Shown here: positions 25,229-36,841 of the stretch, in pieces
How the letters are laid out: the number at the start of each line of letters is the position of its first letter
Position numbering within the stretch: position 1 is the first letter of the stretch
Assembly: GCA_963920525.1 (NCBI GenBank)
Contig: OY986435.1
Location: 177,972,266 to 178,036,265 of the forward strand
DNA length: 64,000 nucleotides
DNA from: Dichetophora obliterata
Lineage: Eukaryota; Arthropoda; Insecta; Diptera; Sciomyzidae
Direction: 5' to 3'
Position numbers and translations under genes: made by a program
The notes under the pieces: model-generated
Told to the model about the DNA's origin: nothing
The model's database searches: none
The model's input: only the letters and a program-made list of their open reading frames with translations

Positions 25229-26260
25229 TTTTAAAAAAAAAATGTTAATTTTAGTAGGCTTTTTTTAAAAATGAGAAATGATAAATTTTTTATATTAATG
25301 ACGTATTTTAAATATTAAAGTGACGATTTTGAATCACAGTTTTCTGGCAACACTGTTTACAAGTGTGTTTGTGTTGTTGAAATTGATGTTAGAAGTGATC
25401 GGCTATTGCGGTCACTTTTTACTTATTCCAACTACATAAAAGCTGCTCCCACAGCTTCATGCTGTGCCCGTTGACCAAGAATTTTTAGTTAAGAGTGACA
25501 TTTTTTTATCAATTGTCAGTGGCTGTCAACGTTAAAACATACCCGTACTCCTTTTACACTCCCACAGAACACATCTTAGTTCAATATGTGTTGGAATGCC
25601 ATCGTACCAAGATCTAGTTGTTGGATCAAATGATGGTTGGGTCTTGAGCGCTTAAGCATACATTTTTGGAGCTCACAAACTTGTTCAATGCCAACTATAA
25701 GCAAGTGGGTGAAGGTGTCACTAAGGCGACGGTACAACTGAATGTGTGTCAGCTGCCTTGTTAATGGACATATTAAAGTCGGGACTGCAGAATTATTATT
25801 TTTAAACAGTTTTCACTCTTTTTTGAAACAAAAAAATTGAGCATGCTTTTTGAAGTTTATTTTGCAAAGGGTGTTTTTAAAGAAGTATGGATTTTTTATT
25901 TTTAATAACACACTTAAAAGTGAATAAAATTATAAATTTATTGTCTCTGCAAGCTTGTACATTTTATGACATTAGTGCTAAACACATATTCGAGCCTATG
26001 ACACGTATTCACTGACACGTGAAAGCGTCTTATGAAAGTCAGCCTATCCATATTTTTCACTTGCCTATTTTTTTTATGTACTAGGGAGTCCAAAACCAAG
26101 AGCTTTTCTCGATCCCGGGATCCCGGGATCCCGGCATTAGTTCGGGATTGAAAATTTTAAGAAGTAAATAATTCAAAACGTTTTCAATACAATTTTTATT
26201 AGATGAAACTAAAAAATGTAAATGAATTCATTTATAAATCAACAAAAACAAAAAACATTG
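25229..26260. other. Unassigned DNA with a triple GATCCCGG run
   Basis: No gene seen. At 26111-26134 GATCCCGG is repeated three times in tandem, making a perfect local palindrome. The stretch 25540-25740 is richer in codon-like sequence but has no open frame longer than a few tens of codons. Confidence 0.5.
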
Positions 26261-26625
26261 AGGGTATTCACAATTGCGTTGTTTTCAGTGTAGTTCGAAA
26301 ACCCCGTGGTATTGATACCACATTTTACCGAGCAGTTTTTATATTTTCTGTTATTTTACGTGAAATCTTTGAAAACCGAAAGTGTTATAATATTAAGTTG
26401 CCCAATTATATGTTTAATGAACGTGGTTTTTAAAGTATTATAAACAGTTGATGGTTGCCAGTTGTTTTCTTATTACAAAAATGTAAGAAGCTCAAAATGC
26501 AAGTTAAACTTTTTTATGCCATATATTTATAAAATATATCAAATTGTATTTAAAAGATTGCTCATAATTGTGGTTGTACACAATGGCAAAAAAAAAACAC
26601 AATACCACACAATTGTGAATACCCT
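26261..26625. mobile_element. 365-bp TIR element, AGGGTATTCAC family
   Basis: Inverted ends AGGGTATTCACAATTG / CAATTGTGAATACCCT. Two short frames inside are not supported. The terminus is shared with the elements at 8137 and 52374. Confidence 0.75.
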
Positions 26626-26731
26626 TATTATTAATAAATACAAAAAAAATTAAATAATATTAATAACTAGCAAATTGTAATAATTTAAAAAACAAAACAC
26701 ATAAAAATATAAAACACAGAACAGTTTAAAG

Positions 26732-28761
26732 CAGGGCCGTGGCAAAGGAGGGGTTTTCGGGGTTCAAACCCTCGAGAGAGTCGAAATTTAAATAAAAATT
26801 AATGCATTTAAATAATTATTTCATTGAATCACTTGAACTGAAGTTGAGTTTACGTGTTATAAATTCTTTTTTAGGAGTTGAATCGTGTAAACAACAATAG
26901 TGAAAACCAATGTATCGTGATTTATTGGATCAAACGTGATACATTCAAAACTATCATCACTATTGTTTTCACTACCCTATATGATGGTAGTAACTTCATT
27001 TTTTTTTTTTTTAAATATCATAAAAAATTTCAGTTTTTTTTATAATTAATATTTTATCTTTAATACGTATAAATTTTAGAAATTCTGGCAATGAATGCAA
27101 GCACTCAAAGCCTTTCCAACGATATATTGAAAGTGAGGATTGCACTAGAAATAATGAAGTTATTTCAATTTTAGTGAAAATAAATTCAGAAAAATTTTAA
27201 AAAGGCATTAAAAACAGCAATATCTTGAATGCTATTGAAAAACTGTAACATTTTTTGATGCAGATTCTTGCAAAAGAATCAGATTTTTGCAGACGCTTGC
27301 AAAAAATGCTATATCTTAGTTAAGTACATTGAAATACTTGTCATAGATCAATTTTAATTGTGTTAACGATAACGATATCTTATTTACTTTTCGCGATAGA
27401 GAAAAATGTGTCGCTCAATAGTTCAGTATCACCGCAAAATTTCTGATGCAAATGTGACATGCATTCTTACGAACACTGCTTCCAGAAGACATTCTATGTA
27501 TCAAACTGTGCTTCTTTTTAGCCTTATAAAGAAGTTCTTTCAAGTGGCCTTTTTATAAAATCCTTCCGGAAGACATTCAAATGGCATTTCAATTCAATAA
27601 AAGTAAAAAAAATATATATAATTGTAATATCTTTTTTAGATATTTTTCGTGGGATTTTTAAACCCCCAATGAAACCCAACAACTTACTACTTACAACACC
27701 AAAATGCTTTGTAAATTTTTGTAAACCCACACAAAACCCAGACACTTTTCATTTCAACACCAAAATCACTAGTCTAGAATGTCGAAAAAAGGGATATTTT
27801 CCCAGGGATTTTTTAACCCCCAAACCACAAAAACCATTCTATTCCATTTAATGCCTTCTTCAAGTTCTCTTGAAAAACACCTACTAGAATCCTTTGATTA
27901 AAGGGCTGAAAGAAATCTTCCATTGAAAAAGTCCTAGAAGCACTTCTAGAGAAGACTAAGGAAAGAATTCCTCCCAATGACATGCATATGTTAAAAGAAT
28001 GCCTTCTGGGTATGAAAGTGGATGGGATAGAATTCAAGAATGGACTTTCCCTTCCCCTTTAGCTTCTTTTGTAAGCTGGACTTTCTTTGCTGGGACGCTG
28101 AGAATAAAAAAAACTTAAAATACGTTTGCTGAAAATCAATTTATTTGAGTAAACTTCTTTGAATAAAAAGAGCGATATGTAGCTTTAAAAAATATATTTA
28201 AACCCAAGGAAATAAAACCACACCAAACTGCGTTTTTCAAGTTTTATTGGCAGCACTTGAACTGCATCTGGCTGCTCTGCAGACTAAATTCAGCAATTCT
28301 GTTCAGCAATTTTCTAAGTCAAATGGACACGTACAAACTGTAATTGAAGAAGAATATCTGTACAAGTTTAGTGATGTAGAAATAAAAACATAGAAAATAT
28401 TTTTGAAAAGTAATAAAAAATTAAATTGTATTTCGGAAAACCGGGACATTTGGCGTCCCGCTTGAGGTCTTCGCGGGACGCACATTTTTAGGCTGAAAAT
28501 CGGGACAACCCGCGTGGAAATCGTGACCTGGCAGCCCTAATCGTAACAGACAAAGTATTTTGGGAATCATAAAATAGACCAAGGTTATTTTTTTAGAGGG
28601 GTACTCATAGAAATTTTTTTTTCTAATGGAAGTCGAGGTACCTTAATATATTTACTTGCATATATAATTTATAAAAAACTCAGCTTGAGAATGAAATGAA
28701 ACAAAAACTTATATATTTTAATTTTGAATAAAAAAATGGGTAGATCCTGGCTACGGTCCTG
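26732..28761. mobile_element. hAT-like element with 8-bp TSD
   Basis: 2030-bp element. The left end CAGGGCCGTGGCAAAG and the right end, read inward, CAGGACCGTAGCCAGG fit hAT termini of the CAGGGCCGT-GC type. The flanks are GTTTAAAG (26724-26731) and GTTTAAGG (28762-28769), 7 of 8 identical. I found no readable transposase inside; frames at 27524-28037 are short and unassigned. The element may be a decayed or non-autonomous copy. Confidence 0.75.
26945..27103 (+). repeat. Direct repeat, copy 1
   Basis: Matches 28862-29031 in the same orientation: TCAAAACTATCATCACTATT, then GATGGTAGTAACTT, a T-rich tract, and TTTAATACGTATAAATTTTA ending at GCAATGAATGCAA. This copy lies inside the hAT element; the second lies about 100 bp beyond its right end. 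Confidence 0.8.
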
Positions 28762-28861
28762 GTTTAAGGAATTATATAAATGTTAAACATTTTTTTACAC
28801 ACCGTCTTCATGTTTTTTTTTTTTTGCTCTTAATGCAAATTAAGGTTGGAAAAGACTTTTC

Positions 28862-29031
28862 AAAACTATCATCACTATTGTTTTCACTACCCTTGGCATC
28901 GGCAATTGTAGATGATGGTAGTAACTTAATTTTTATTTTTTTTTTATATCAAAAAAAATTCAGGTTTTTTTATAATTAATGTTTTATCTTTAATACGTAT
29001 AAATTTTAGAAATTCTGGCAATGAATGCAAA
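28862..29031 (+). repeat. Direct repeat, copy 2
   Basis: Second copy of the 26945-27103 sequence, with an extra ~17-bp insertion (GGCATCGGCAATTGTAG region) and small indels in the T tract. Confidence 0.8.
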
Positions 29032-29431
29032 CTGATTTTTTTTAATTTATTATTAAAGTAATACATTAAGCTGGTCAACGCGTCTTATTTTTCATTAGAG
29101 AGTTTTGTTTGGATATTATTACAAATATAACCCGCTAATGAGAAGTACCTTTCTAATTGTATGCTAGTTGGAGAAATAGTTGTAAGATAATCGCAAGCAA
29201 TTTGTAAATTTCGATCACAATTGCCTTCACCACAAAACAAAATAATTTCCTAAGTCAGAATATCTGACAATTTTGGAACACACAGCTGACTTCCCGATGT
29301 TACAAAATCTTCTAAAACTGTCCAAAGTCTTTGCTCAAGTGATTCAATTTCTAACAATCTTTTTTAGCCTAAATAAAAGGTTTTTCTAATTATATATTCA
29401 TATCAACTTAAATTGAAAAGGTTGCATTTAC

Positions 29432-29710
29432 ATGAATATTTGTAATAAAATTTTTTATAAAAATCCACGGATCCTGGAAAGAAAAAGGAATATTAAAAGG
29501 GAAAATACCTACAAAAAATGGACGGAGAAAGAAATTTGCAAAATTTTGGATTTTATAGAGGAATCCGCCGAAGAATGTAAACGAAAAACATCTGTTGTAA
29601 AGCATTTGCAATATCATAATATTAAAGGTGTGCTCACAATCGTATACCCTTGCAAAAACGCATTTGCAACAATGCAACAAGATCCTGAACTGCTCTATTA
29701 TATTTCATGA
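29432..29710 (+). CDS. Small hypothetical frame, unassigned
   Basis: 92 codons from an ATG at 29432. It is Lys/Glu-rich; the stretch KKWTEKEICKILDFIEE slightly resembles the first helix of a Myb/SANT-like domain, but the rest does not follow. It may be a fragment of a transposon accessory protein or chance. I cannot assign a function. Confidence 0.2.
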   Translation: MNICNKIFYKNPRILERKRNIKRENTYKKWTEKEICKILDFIEESAEECKRKTSVVKHLQYHNIKGVLTIVYPCKNAFATMQQDPELLYYIS

Positions 29711-29878
29711 AAAAAGTTAAAGTTTCTTGTTACTGACGGATAGTTAAAATTTGATTTGCACTAAACTTGTGAACGAAAATTGTGAACTCACAAAACAAAG
29801 CTAACGAGTGAATGAAAGAAATGTCAGTTGTCAGCTGTTTAATCAAGAGTAATTGAAGACGCTATTTTCAGTGATTTG

Positions 29879-30199
29879 ATGCCAGATGAGAAACATGCAA
29901 CACTTGAGAATGAGGATAGGGACGATAATTTATGTATCGAATCAAATGTGAACTCAGATATGGAAGTGGGAGCGTTCGATGTGGATATAAATAAACGAGA
30001 TGGACAGCGATTAAGGAGAAAGCCCAAATGTACAAACAGTTGTTTCTCTTTTAAAGATGGTACAAAGTGGTGCAAGCATCCTCAACCCATCAATCGCCAA
30101 CCAGCTCGTAACAAACTTCGAGATAAAGCGTTTATGGGACCTAATCCAGAGAAAAAAAATTTTCAAAGGTTGACACCAGTGTTGCCGCGACGATTCTAA
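29879..30199 (+). pseudogene. Possible piggyBac-like transposase N-terminal fragment
   Basis: 106 codons from ATG 29879. An acidic first half (EDRDDNL, NSDMEVGAFDVD) is followed by FSFKDGTKWCKHPQPINRQP. This resembles the segment just before the catalytic core of piggyBac-type transposases, where an acidic tail precedes a K-W-x3-P motif and an Arg/Asn pair. The frame ends before any catalytic Asp, so at best it is a remnant. The assignment rests on a short motif and is tentative. The following 30190-30262 segment belongs to a different repeat. Confidence 0.4.
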
Positions 30200-30262
30200 G
30201 AAAAGTATCCATGAAAAGGTCAAAAAAGTATCCAAAAGTATCCACTTTTGAAAAAAAGTATC
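30190..30262 (+). repeat. AAGTATCC repeat cluster
   Basis: Four copies of AAAGTATCCA spaced 12-25 bp apart. Such clusters often mark the subterminal zone of a DNA transposon; a hAT transposase remnant lies 0.7 kb to the right. Confidence 0.5.
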
Positions 30263-30984
30263 CACGTATCAAAACACAAAGACCAATAATATATAAATTT
30301 TTTAACACAAAAATACAACTTTAATATTTTTAATTAATGAAACTCAACTTTTAAAGCTTCCATAACAATTTTATTTATTTAATTTTAAGACTAACAAACA
30401 TTTTTATTAAAATATAATAATAAGAAACAAAGCATGTATAATAATATTAAAAATAAACATAAAATTAAGTACTTCTGTCTTTTATGTGTGTTGCTTTTGC
30501 CCTTTAATTACATTACTTAATAAGTAATACTTTAAAGTTAAAATAATTGCATAAAAAAGGAATACAATTTAATAACTTATACAGTTTAGTGTAAAGTAAG
30601 CTCATCATTACACGTTGAATAAAATACTTATTTTAAAATATTTATCTTAAAACCTTGAAATTTTATTTATCTACGTAAATATTACAAAAAACAATATTCC
30701 AAAAAGGTTTTTTTTAATGAATCTTCTTCTCGCTAGGTGCCGTAAAAAGTAGTCGTTTTGGACAGCATCAAAATATTTTGGTCCGAATTTATTAAGTTTC
30801 GTTACAATTTGCAATTGCTAAGGGAATCTTAAAAGTTAAAACTCACAAGAAATGTCTTAAATTGAGTCTTTCAATTATTTTTTAACGTGCACTGTAATCT
30901 TAAACTAAGAATTTCAAATATATTCATTTGCAAGGATTTTGGAAAAAAATACATTTTTTAATATTTCCAAGGAAAATATATTAG

Positions 30985-31065
30985 TCTTGTCGTTTTTAGT
31001 TAGTTTTAATTCAGAAAAAATACGTTCAGCAGCAGCTGAGCTATGAACAAATTTAAATATTTTTA
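30985..31065 (-). pseudogene. hAT C-terminal dimerisation domain remnant
   Basis: On the minus strand one frame reads FKFVHSSAAAERIFSELKLT followed by KNDKTN. This is the S-S-A-x-x-E-R-x-F-S core of the hATC dimerisation region that ends hAT transposases. The preceding sequence to about 31150 stays loosely in frame (LKQPLSKELLNFL). The rest of the transposase is not readable. Confidence 0.7.
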
Positions 31066-31641
31066 AAAAATTTAAAAGTTCTTTGCTTAGAGGTTGCTTT
31101 AATGCATTTTTGATAAGAAAATATTGTCCAAATATTTCTCAATGTCATCATTAAAAAAGGTTTTTAAAAAAGTTTCTAAACACTGAGGTAAAAAAAAAAA
31201 AGTATAGCAGTGAGAGGACTGCCGACCGAAGCGAAAACCTATGTATAAAATATAAATGGAAGACGTTGTCCTGCCACGGACCGCCTTACTGCTATATAAG
31301 AATTTTCGTGCTAATAGGGGGTTTCGGACTATGTTACATGTAGGATGGATTTGACAGGTCGGACGGACATGTAGGATGTGCGAAAGCTCATACTGCAGCC
31401 CGTCCTACATGTAGGATGAAATCAAAAAGTTTTAAAAGTTCCGCTCTGATCTTGTTCTTCTCTGTGCGTCCTTGTTTGTAGATTTCCTTGGTAATTGTTG
31501 TTGGCGCAGTTAGCCGGAAATTTTTTGTAGGAGTTGTGAATTCTAATCGTGTAGCTACAGTTGGCATATGAAATTAGAATTATTTTTTTTAAGAGCTTAT
31601 AACAATTTATTAAATTTTTTATATATTACTGAAACTATTTC

Positions 31642-32124
31642 TTTTAAGCAAAAGTGTTACCATATCAAAAATACATATAATTAAAGTATTTTATTTAAAT
31701 TATTTCATTATTGATTAATATAAAAAAAAAGCTTATATATATCATTTCATATCATAACACTAACACAATATACATGTTCACCATATTTATATTGCGTTGT
31801 GTATTAAAAATAGAATATTCTAAAATTAAGAAATATCTATAGCTTATAAATTATATATAATCCATATAAGGAATTAAGCTAAACAGTTTTAAAAATTAGA
31901 ATGCTTAGGATAAGCAGACCTTAGTTATCCAATTACTACTGAAAATATTAATTATTTTGCAGGTTTAATACGTAATTATTATTATATAAATATACATAAA
32001 TATTCTTTAAATTTCCTCAATGAGCTAAATTGTTCATATTATATGAACTATATATAAGTAAATATGTAAATATATACATATATATATATATGTATTTCCG
32101 ATACGGTAACACTTTTACTTAAAA
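31642..32124. mobile_element. 483-bp TIR element
   Basis: Inverted ends of about 38 bp: TTTTAAGCAAAAGTGTTACC on the left and TTTTAAGTAAAAGTGTTACC on the right read inward, continuing to ATACATATA. The interior is AT-rich without frames. Confidence 0.75.
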
Positions 32125-33352
32125 CAAATAGATTTACCAATATTATATATACTCTTTAATTCATATGTATAAACTGTTTTCTAAATAAACATCCACAAAA
32201 AATTAAAGCTTACTGTACAACAATATCTACTTAGCAAATTTACAACAACAACGCAAAGAGAATTACAAGATCCCAGCGGTTGCGCAGCGTTAGAGGGGAT
32301 GAACCGAAATGGCGGCGTAAAATATACAGCACTTTGCATGCTATATTTTCTGTTTGCCTGCTGTTTCGTTAATTTTTTTTAATTTTTTAACAGTTTTTTA
32401 TGTTTACAATATTACAAGCTTACGAAATATGTTGCAAGTACAAGCTCTCGAATTAAATATGTCGCAAATTGATAAAATGCAAATAAAATAAAATATTTGC
32501 GCTAAAACACGACCGAAATGTCAAAATTTGTAACTGTCAAAATTTCACCGTCCATTTGACACAGCAAAAAAGACAAATTTATTTCAACACACACAAATTT
32601 TATTCAACTTGATATTTTCTATCCTACCACGACTGATTGACACACAGCCATAGTTGACAAATCTGAATATAAAATGCCGCAGTGGTGAAAATAAAAAGCC
32701 ACTGACAAATACAACAAGTGTGAAAATTGTCAAACTTTGTTTGACGATATGTAATAAAATAAGAGCATGCATGTAATTATTTGAATGTTCAACATATGCC
32801 TTTATCACAACTTAAAGATTAAAATGTTAAAACACTCAATCCATACATTATTTTTCTTGTTTGCAAACGAAGTTCCAGCAGAAAAAAAAAGAAAAAGAAG
32901 AAGATGGATCCATTTTTAAATCTCACCATGAATAGCAGCTGTTTGAGTAAAAGCAAATTTTTCAAAAATGTTGACAAATACAACAACTGAAGAAATTGCC
33001 AAACTTTAAAGGCATATATACATTGGCGTCGGAAGCGGGGGAGAAAGGGGGCAGTTGCCCCCCACTTTTTTAACTAGATAAACAATTTAAAAGGAAAACT
33101 TCAAAAGTTATTAAAAAAATCAGTTTTTTTACAACGATAATATTTTTGTATTATATATTTTCCTCTTCTTTCTCTCTTCTTCATAAGCATGCTTGCGGAT
33201 AACCATTTTCTTTCTCTGTGTTTGCAAAAAGATAGAACAAAATGTAGAGTTTCTACTGCAAACCCACCACTTCAGTTTAAAAGCACCCTTACGTATGTAG
33301 CTTAATGCTTGTTAATTTTGCAACTCTGGTAAGAAAAAATTTGACATGTTCT

Positions 33353-33675
33353 TAGGGGCTTTCCATATTGGACGACATGTTGTACGATGAATTAGACGGA
33401 AAACTAATGGGACTATTTGATTGAGCGTTCGAACGATCCAACTTGTAAAGCAACATCATTAATTGCAAGCTCTCAAGCAGAACACATCCGGCTAATAGCT
33501 AAGCAACTTTTAGATGCCCTAACAATTTAGCAGTAATTTTACATAGTTGTACAATATTGTACAATCGGCAGAAAAAAACCAAAAATTTCGACTACCGCTT
33601 TAGGTTACGCATGGTACTACATGTTGTACAATCTGCCATGTTGGTCCAATGTTTTGGACCATGCGAAAGCCCCTA
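33353..33675. mobile_element. 323-bp TIR element inside the hAT element
   Basis: Ends TAGGGGCTTTC / GAAAGCCCCTA with further inverted similarity inward (GTTGTAC, CATG blocks). TA at both extremities may be the duplicated target. Coding sequence of the hAT transposase resumes directly after it with CELADGNPPRRFEE. Confidence 0.7.
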
Positions 33676-34437
33676 CTGTGAATTAGCTGATGGAAATCCA
33701 CCTCGACGCTTTGAAGAAACATCAAATCCGGTTCCTTCAGTACAGTTGCCATTATATGATCGGCTACGAAAAGATTATTTCGAAATTTTAGATCTTCCCT
33801 CAAATGAGATAACGGCTAGATTCGATCAAACAGGTTGATATTTTACTTTTTTTTATTTTTGCAAGTTTACACCAGCTTCACTCAACCGACTCACTTTGAT
33901 TTAACATTCGGTGAGTCGGTTGAGTGAAGCTAGTGTAAACTGGCACTTTGTAAATCTTATTGTACATTTAAACAGATCTTGACACTCTGGAATCGTTGGA
34001 AAATATTGTAATCGAAGCCTTCAACGGAAAAGTGCCTTCTGAACAAAATCTAAAAACAAAACTAGATCTTTAAGCAGATGACTTTTTTGCAGATGAAATT
34101 GCTGAAGCAATTGCCTGGCCAAACACCTTGAAATTGTAGTGGCATTGTATGCCAGTTTGCGAAAAATTCGAATACTGTAAAAAAACTATTAAATGAAGTT
34201 GAAAAACTTATTGCTTTGCTTTTGACTGTGCCTGCATCAGCAGCTTTATCTGAGCGTTCTTTTAGTGCACTAAGACGACTTAAAACGTATCTTCGAGCAA
34301 CTATGACACAGAAACGACTCACTCATGTGGCACTTATGCACATTCACAAAGATAAAACCGAAGAATTGAATTCAATGGAGGTGCTGAAAGAGTTTGTTTC
34401 TCGCAAGGACAGAAAGAAACATTTTGGAATAATTTAA
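33676..34437 (+). pseudogene. hAT transposase C-terminal half, with intron
   Basis: Remnant of a hAT transposase of the ZMYM1-like type. The first exon runs to 33833 and ends FEILDLPSNEITARFDQT. A GT-AG intron follows (33834-33975), then the frame continues LDTLESLENIVIEAFNGKVP. A stop (TAA replacing an expected sense codon) appears near 34070 and a frame change near 34130. The final part is open and contains the dimerisation core SAALSERSFSALRRLKTYLR, then MTQKRLTHVALMHIH, and stops at 34437. The N-terminal half is interrupted or lost to the left of the inserted TIR element. Not functional. Confidence 0.85.
33834..33975 (+). other. Intron of the hAT transposase with a perfect-looking hairpin
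   Basis: Starts GTTGAT and ends TTTAAACAG, 142 bp, and its removal joins the flanking frames (..FDQT-DLDTLES..). A 31-bp-arm hairpin at 33864-33941 (AGTTTACACCAGCTTCACTC and its complement, one mismatch, ~16-base loop) fills its middle. Confidence 0.75.
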
Positions 34438-35010
34438 ATTGATATAACTTTTTATATCTTATTGCATTTAAACCATGTAAAGATATACCTAGTCTTGCTT
34501 TATAAAAGCAACCATTATTTCTTATATTTTCATATTACCATATGAAAGATCCTTTAAAGAATGATCTCTAATATTGAAATTGGAAGAACTTTTAAAAATA
34601 ATGAAATATTAATATTTTTTATATATTTTTTTATTTTAAACTAAAATAAAAAATTTGTGTATTCACATTCATGTTTCTTTGAAGAAATTTTGGTGAACTT
34701 TTTTTGCACCACCATTTGTATTGCCCCCCCAGATGAAATTCGCTTCCGACGCGCTTGCATATATATATAAATATAAACTGAATTAATAATAAGCTTTGGT
34801 TGCAAACATCTTATTGCAACCTAACTTAAGTATTTATATACTAACAAACAGATTATATGCATTAATTTCAGGAGTTGCCTAGTGATTTCTTTGTGAGCTT
34901 GCGGCCGAATGACGAATTCCTTGGAAAAATACGATGATGCAAACGAATGATTTACCCTCTACCAAAATCGTTCAACGCGCCTGAAGAAGTTTTCACTTCA
35001 AAAATTAAAA

Positions 35011-36225
35011 CTTATTAAGAATTGAAAAAATTACAGGGTTGTGGAGCAGGGGCGTTACGACAAGGGTGCCTAAATGTTGACACGATTTCAACCCTTCTAC
35101 ACGGAGATAATTATTTTGCTTGAATCACGCAAATGTTTTGCTTAGAAGCAAATCAGCAAAACTTTTGCTCAATTACGGTTTGATTTTCGAAAAAGATTGC
35201 TAATTGAAATTACTCCTCCTGTATTTAGGAAAAAGCAAAATTATATTAAATTCAAGCATAATTTTGTTGAGTTATTGTGAAGTGTAAAAGCAAATTTCTA
35301 CTTAATTCAAGCAAATATTTGCTAAGTTAATATAAACTCAAATAGCATGGTAACTTGGCCATTTTTCGCGAAATGGCGACTGTTTGAAAAAAAGTAATTT
35401 TTTGTTATTTTTAAAAGTTACAAATTTTTTAAAAATATTAAAAAAATTATTTGCATAATCCTAGTTCGAGCCATCGAGGGATATATAAAAAAGGCCCACA
35501 TCAAATTTTAAGCTAATCGGTCCACTAGATATCATGTCATGTTATGCCACTAGAGATCATGTCAAACGTGTTGGAAAAAGTGGTTTCGATAAAAACGCGT
35601 TTAAAGTTTTTAAGCAAAGTTTCAGGCAATCTAACAGACGCCGTTAAAATAACGCTAACTTTTAAAATAATTCGAATTTCGAAAAAAATTTTTTAAGGCC
35701 AACAATAGATGAAAATGTTTTTGAAAACCGAAATTTTAAAAATATTAAAAATATGCTGTTATAATTTTTAAGCAAAGTTCGAAGCCGTTTGAAAGTTGAA
35801 AGCTTTTAAAGTTTGAAAGCCGCAGCCGGCTTCCATCAAGCCCAAGACCTTAAACGTGTTTTTCTCAAAACTGCACTTTTATAAATGGCGTGCATTATAA
35901 CTAAAACAAATTTCAACCAATCAATTCAAATTTTTGCACACCTATACTTTATAATAATTGCTAAAATATGCCAGTGAGTGATAAATTTTCAGTTGTTATT
36001 TTAAAAAATTTGCGATTTTCTTTCTTTTTAATGCTTTTTTGGATGTATGGCCGTTGTTTGACCCAACTTTCGGCCGCTAGGCTTTTTGAATTATTTTTGG
36101 GCAATCTTTGACCCTTTTACGGTCGTGCGGCCCATGCTCGACCGCTGATGGGTCGAGTGGTAGCCGTACAAACTAAATTACTGAATTTTAGCCTTATATG
36201 ATCCAAACCGACTGAAATATAGCAT
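35011..36225. other. Unassigned DNA, partly repeat-like
   Basis: 35095-35345 is rich in short palindromes built on GCAAA/TTTGC. The stretch to 36225 has no supported frame. CAGGGTTGTGGAGCAGGGGC at 35034 looks like a hAT-type end, but I found no partner. Confidence 0.4.
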
Positions 36226-36840
36226 TTTTATTGATTTGGGGGCGGTAAAAGGGAGGTGTGGCAACTTTTTTCCTCAACCATCTCGTACCTGAAAGAAATC
36301 GACTGCCAAAATTTCAGGTCAATCGGTCCAGTAGATTTGGAATCTATAGGCATCAGACACACATCGTTTTGCTTTTTATATACATAGATATTGATTTGTG
36401 GGCGGTAAAGTGGGCGTGAAAACATTTACATATAGTGACCGCTTCTTGGGGCACCTACACAGCAAGTTTCACTATAAAAATATGTAGAACTCCGGAATTG
36501 GCATGATTTCGAAAAAGTGGGCGTATATATTGCGACCACGCCCATTTTTTGTACAGTTACCGACAGTAATCATCTGAAAAAAATTACTAAATCTTAGTTT
36601 TTTACGATCAAAACCGCCTGATATATCCTTTTTTTGGTTTGTGGTCGATAGCGCATATTTGGCTTGTATGGGAGATACCACGCCTCCTTGTCCAATCGTT
36701 ACCAAACCTCACAGGAACACTCTCAAGAAACGGCTTCAGTTTCCCTGAGAATTTCATAAAGATCGGTTCGGCAGTTTTGGAGTCTATACGTAATATAGCC
36801 ACATACCCACATACATACATCCATTTTTATATATATAGAT
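36226..36840 (+). repeat. Old interspersed repeat with TATATATAGAT tail
   Basis: Contains GGGCGGTAAA twice, then CGGCAGTTTTGGAGTCTATA, an ACATACATACAT run and the tail TTTTATATATATAGAT at 36826-36841. The same style of ending (CCAGCCGTTTTGGAGTCCAT, ACATACATACA, TATATATATAGATT) is at 54940-55005, and a worn version lies near 41735-41815. This ending is common in invertebrate interspersed repeats; I cannot name the family. Confidence 0.55.
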
Positions 36841-36841
36841 A

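Larger units (their letters stand above)
33021..34757 (+). mobile_element. hAT element with perfect 8-bp TSD
   Basis: 1737-bp element. The left end CATTGGCGTCGGAAGC and the right end, read inward, CAAGCGCGTCGGAAGC are flanked by CATATATA on both sides (33013-33020 and 34758-34765). C-rich runs near the ends (TTGCCCCCC, ATTGCCCCCCC) are a known trait of this hAT type. It encodes the C-terminal half of a hAT transposase and carries a 323-bp TIR element. Confidence 0.9.
31192..35010 (+). mobile_element. Family X repeat, copy D (interrupted)
   Basis: Left-end block at 31192-31310 (AAGTATAGCAGTGAGAGGAC, GCCGACCGAAGCGAAAAC, CCACGGACCGCCTTACTGC), a middle block at 32265-32350 matching 24475-24555 of copy A (GATGAACCGAAATGGCGGCG), and the right-end block at 34940-35010 (CGCGCCTGAAGAAG). 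The order and orientation match copy A, so I read them as one copy expanded by a 483-bp TIR element and a 1.74-kb hAT element. Confidence 0.55.

Noticed and set aside
25540..25740. Codon-like stretch that might be a processed pseudogene
   Set aside because: Pieces such as LVQYVLECH and YKQVGEGVTKATVQLNV looked coding, but I could not match them to a known protein and stops are frequent.
28440..28550. Possible hAT end near CCTGGCAGCCCTAA
   Set aside because: The sequence looks like a transposon terminus, but no inverted partner or target duplication was found nearby.
35034..35070. Possible hAT end CAGGGTTGTGGAGCAGGGGC
   Set aside because: No matching end or duplicated flank could be found within the window.
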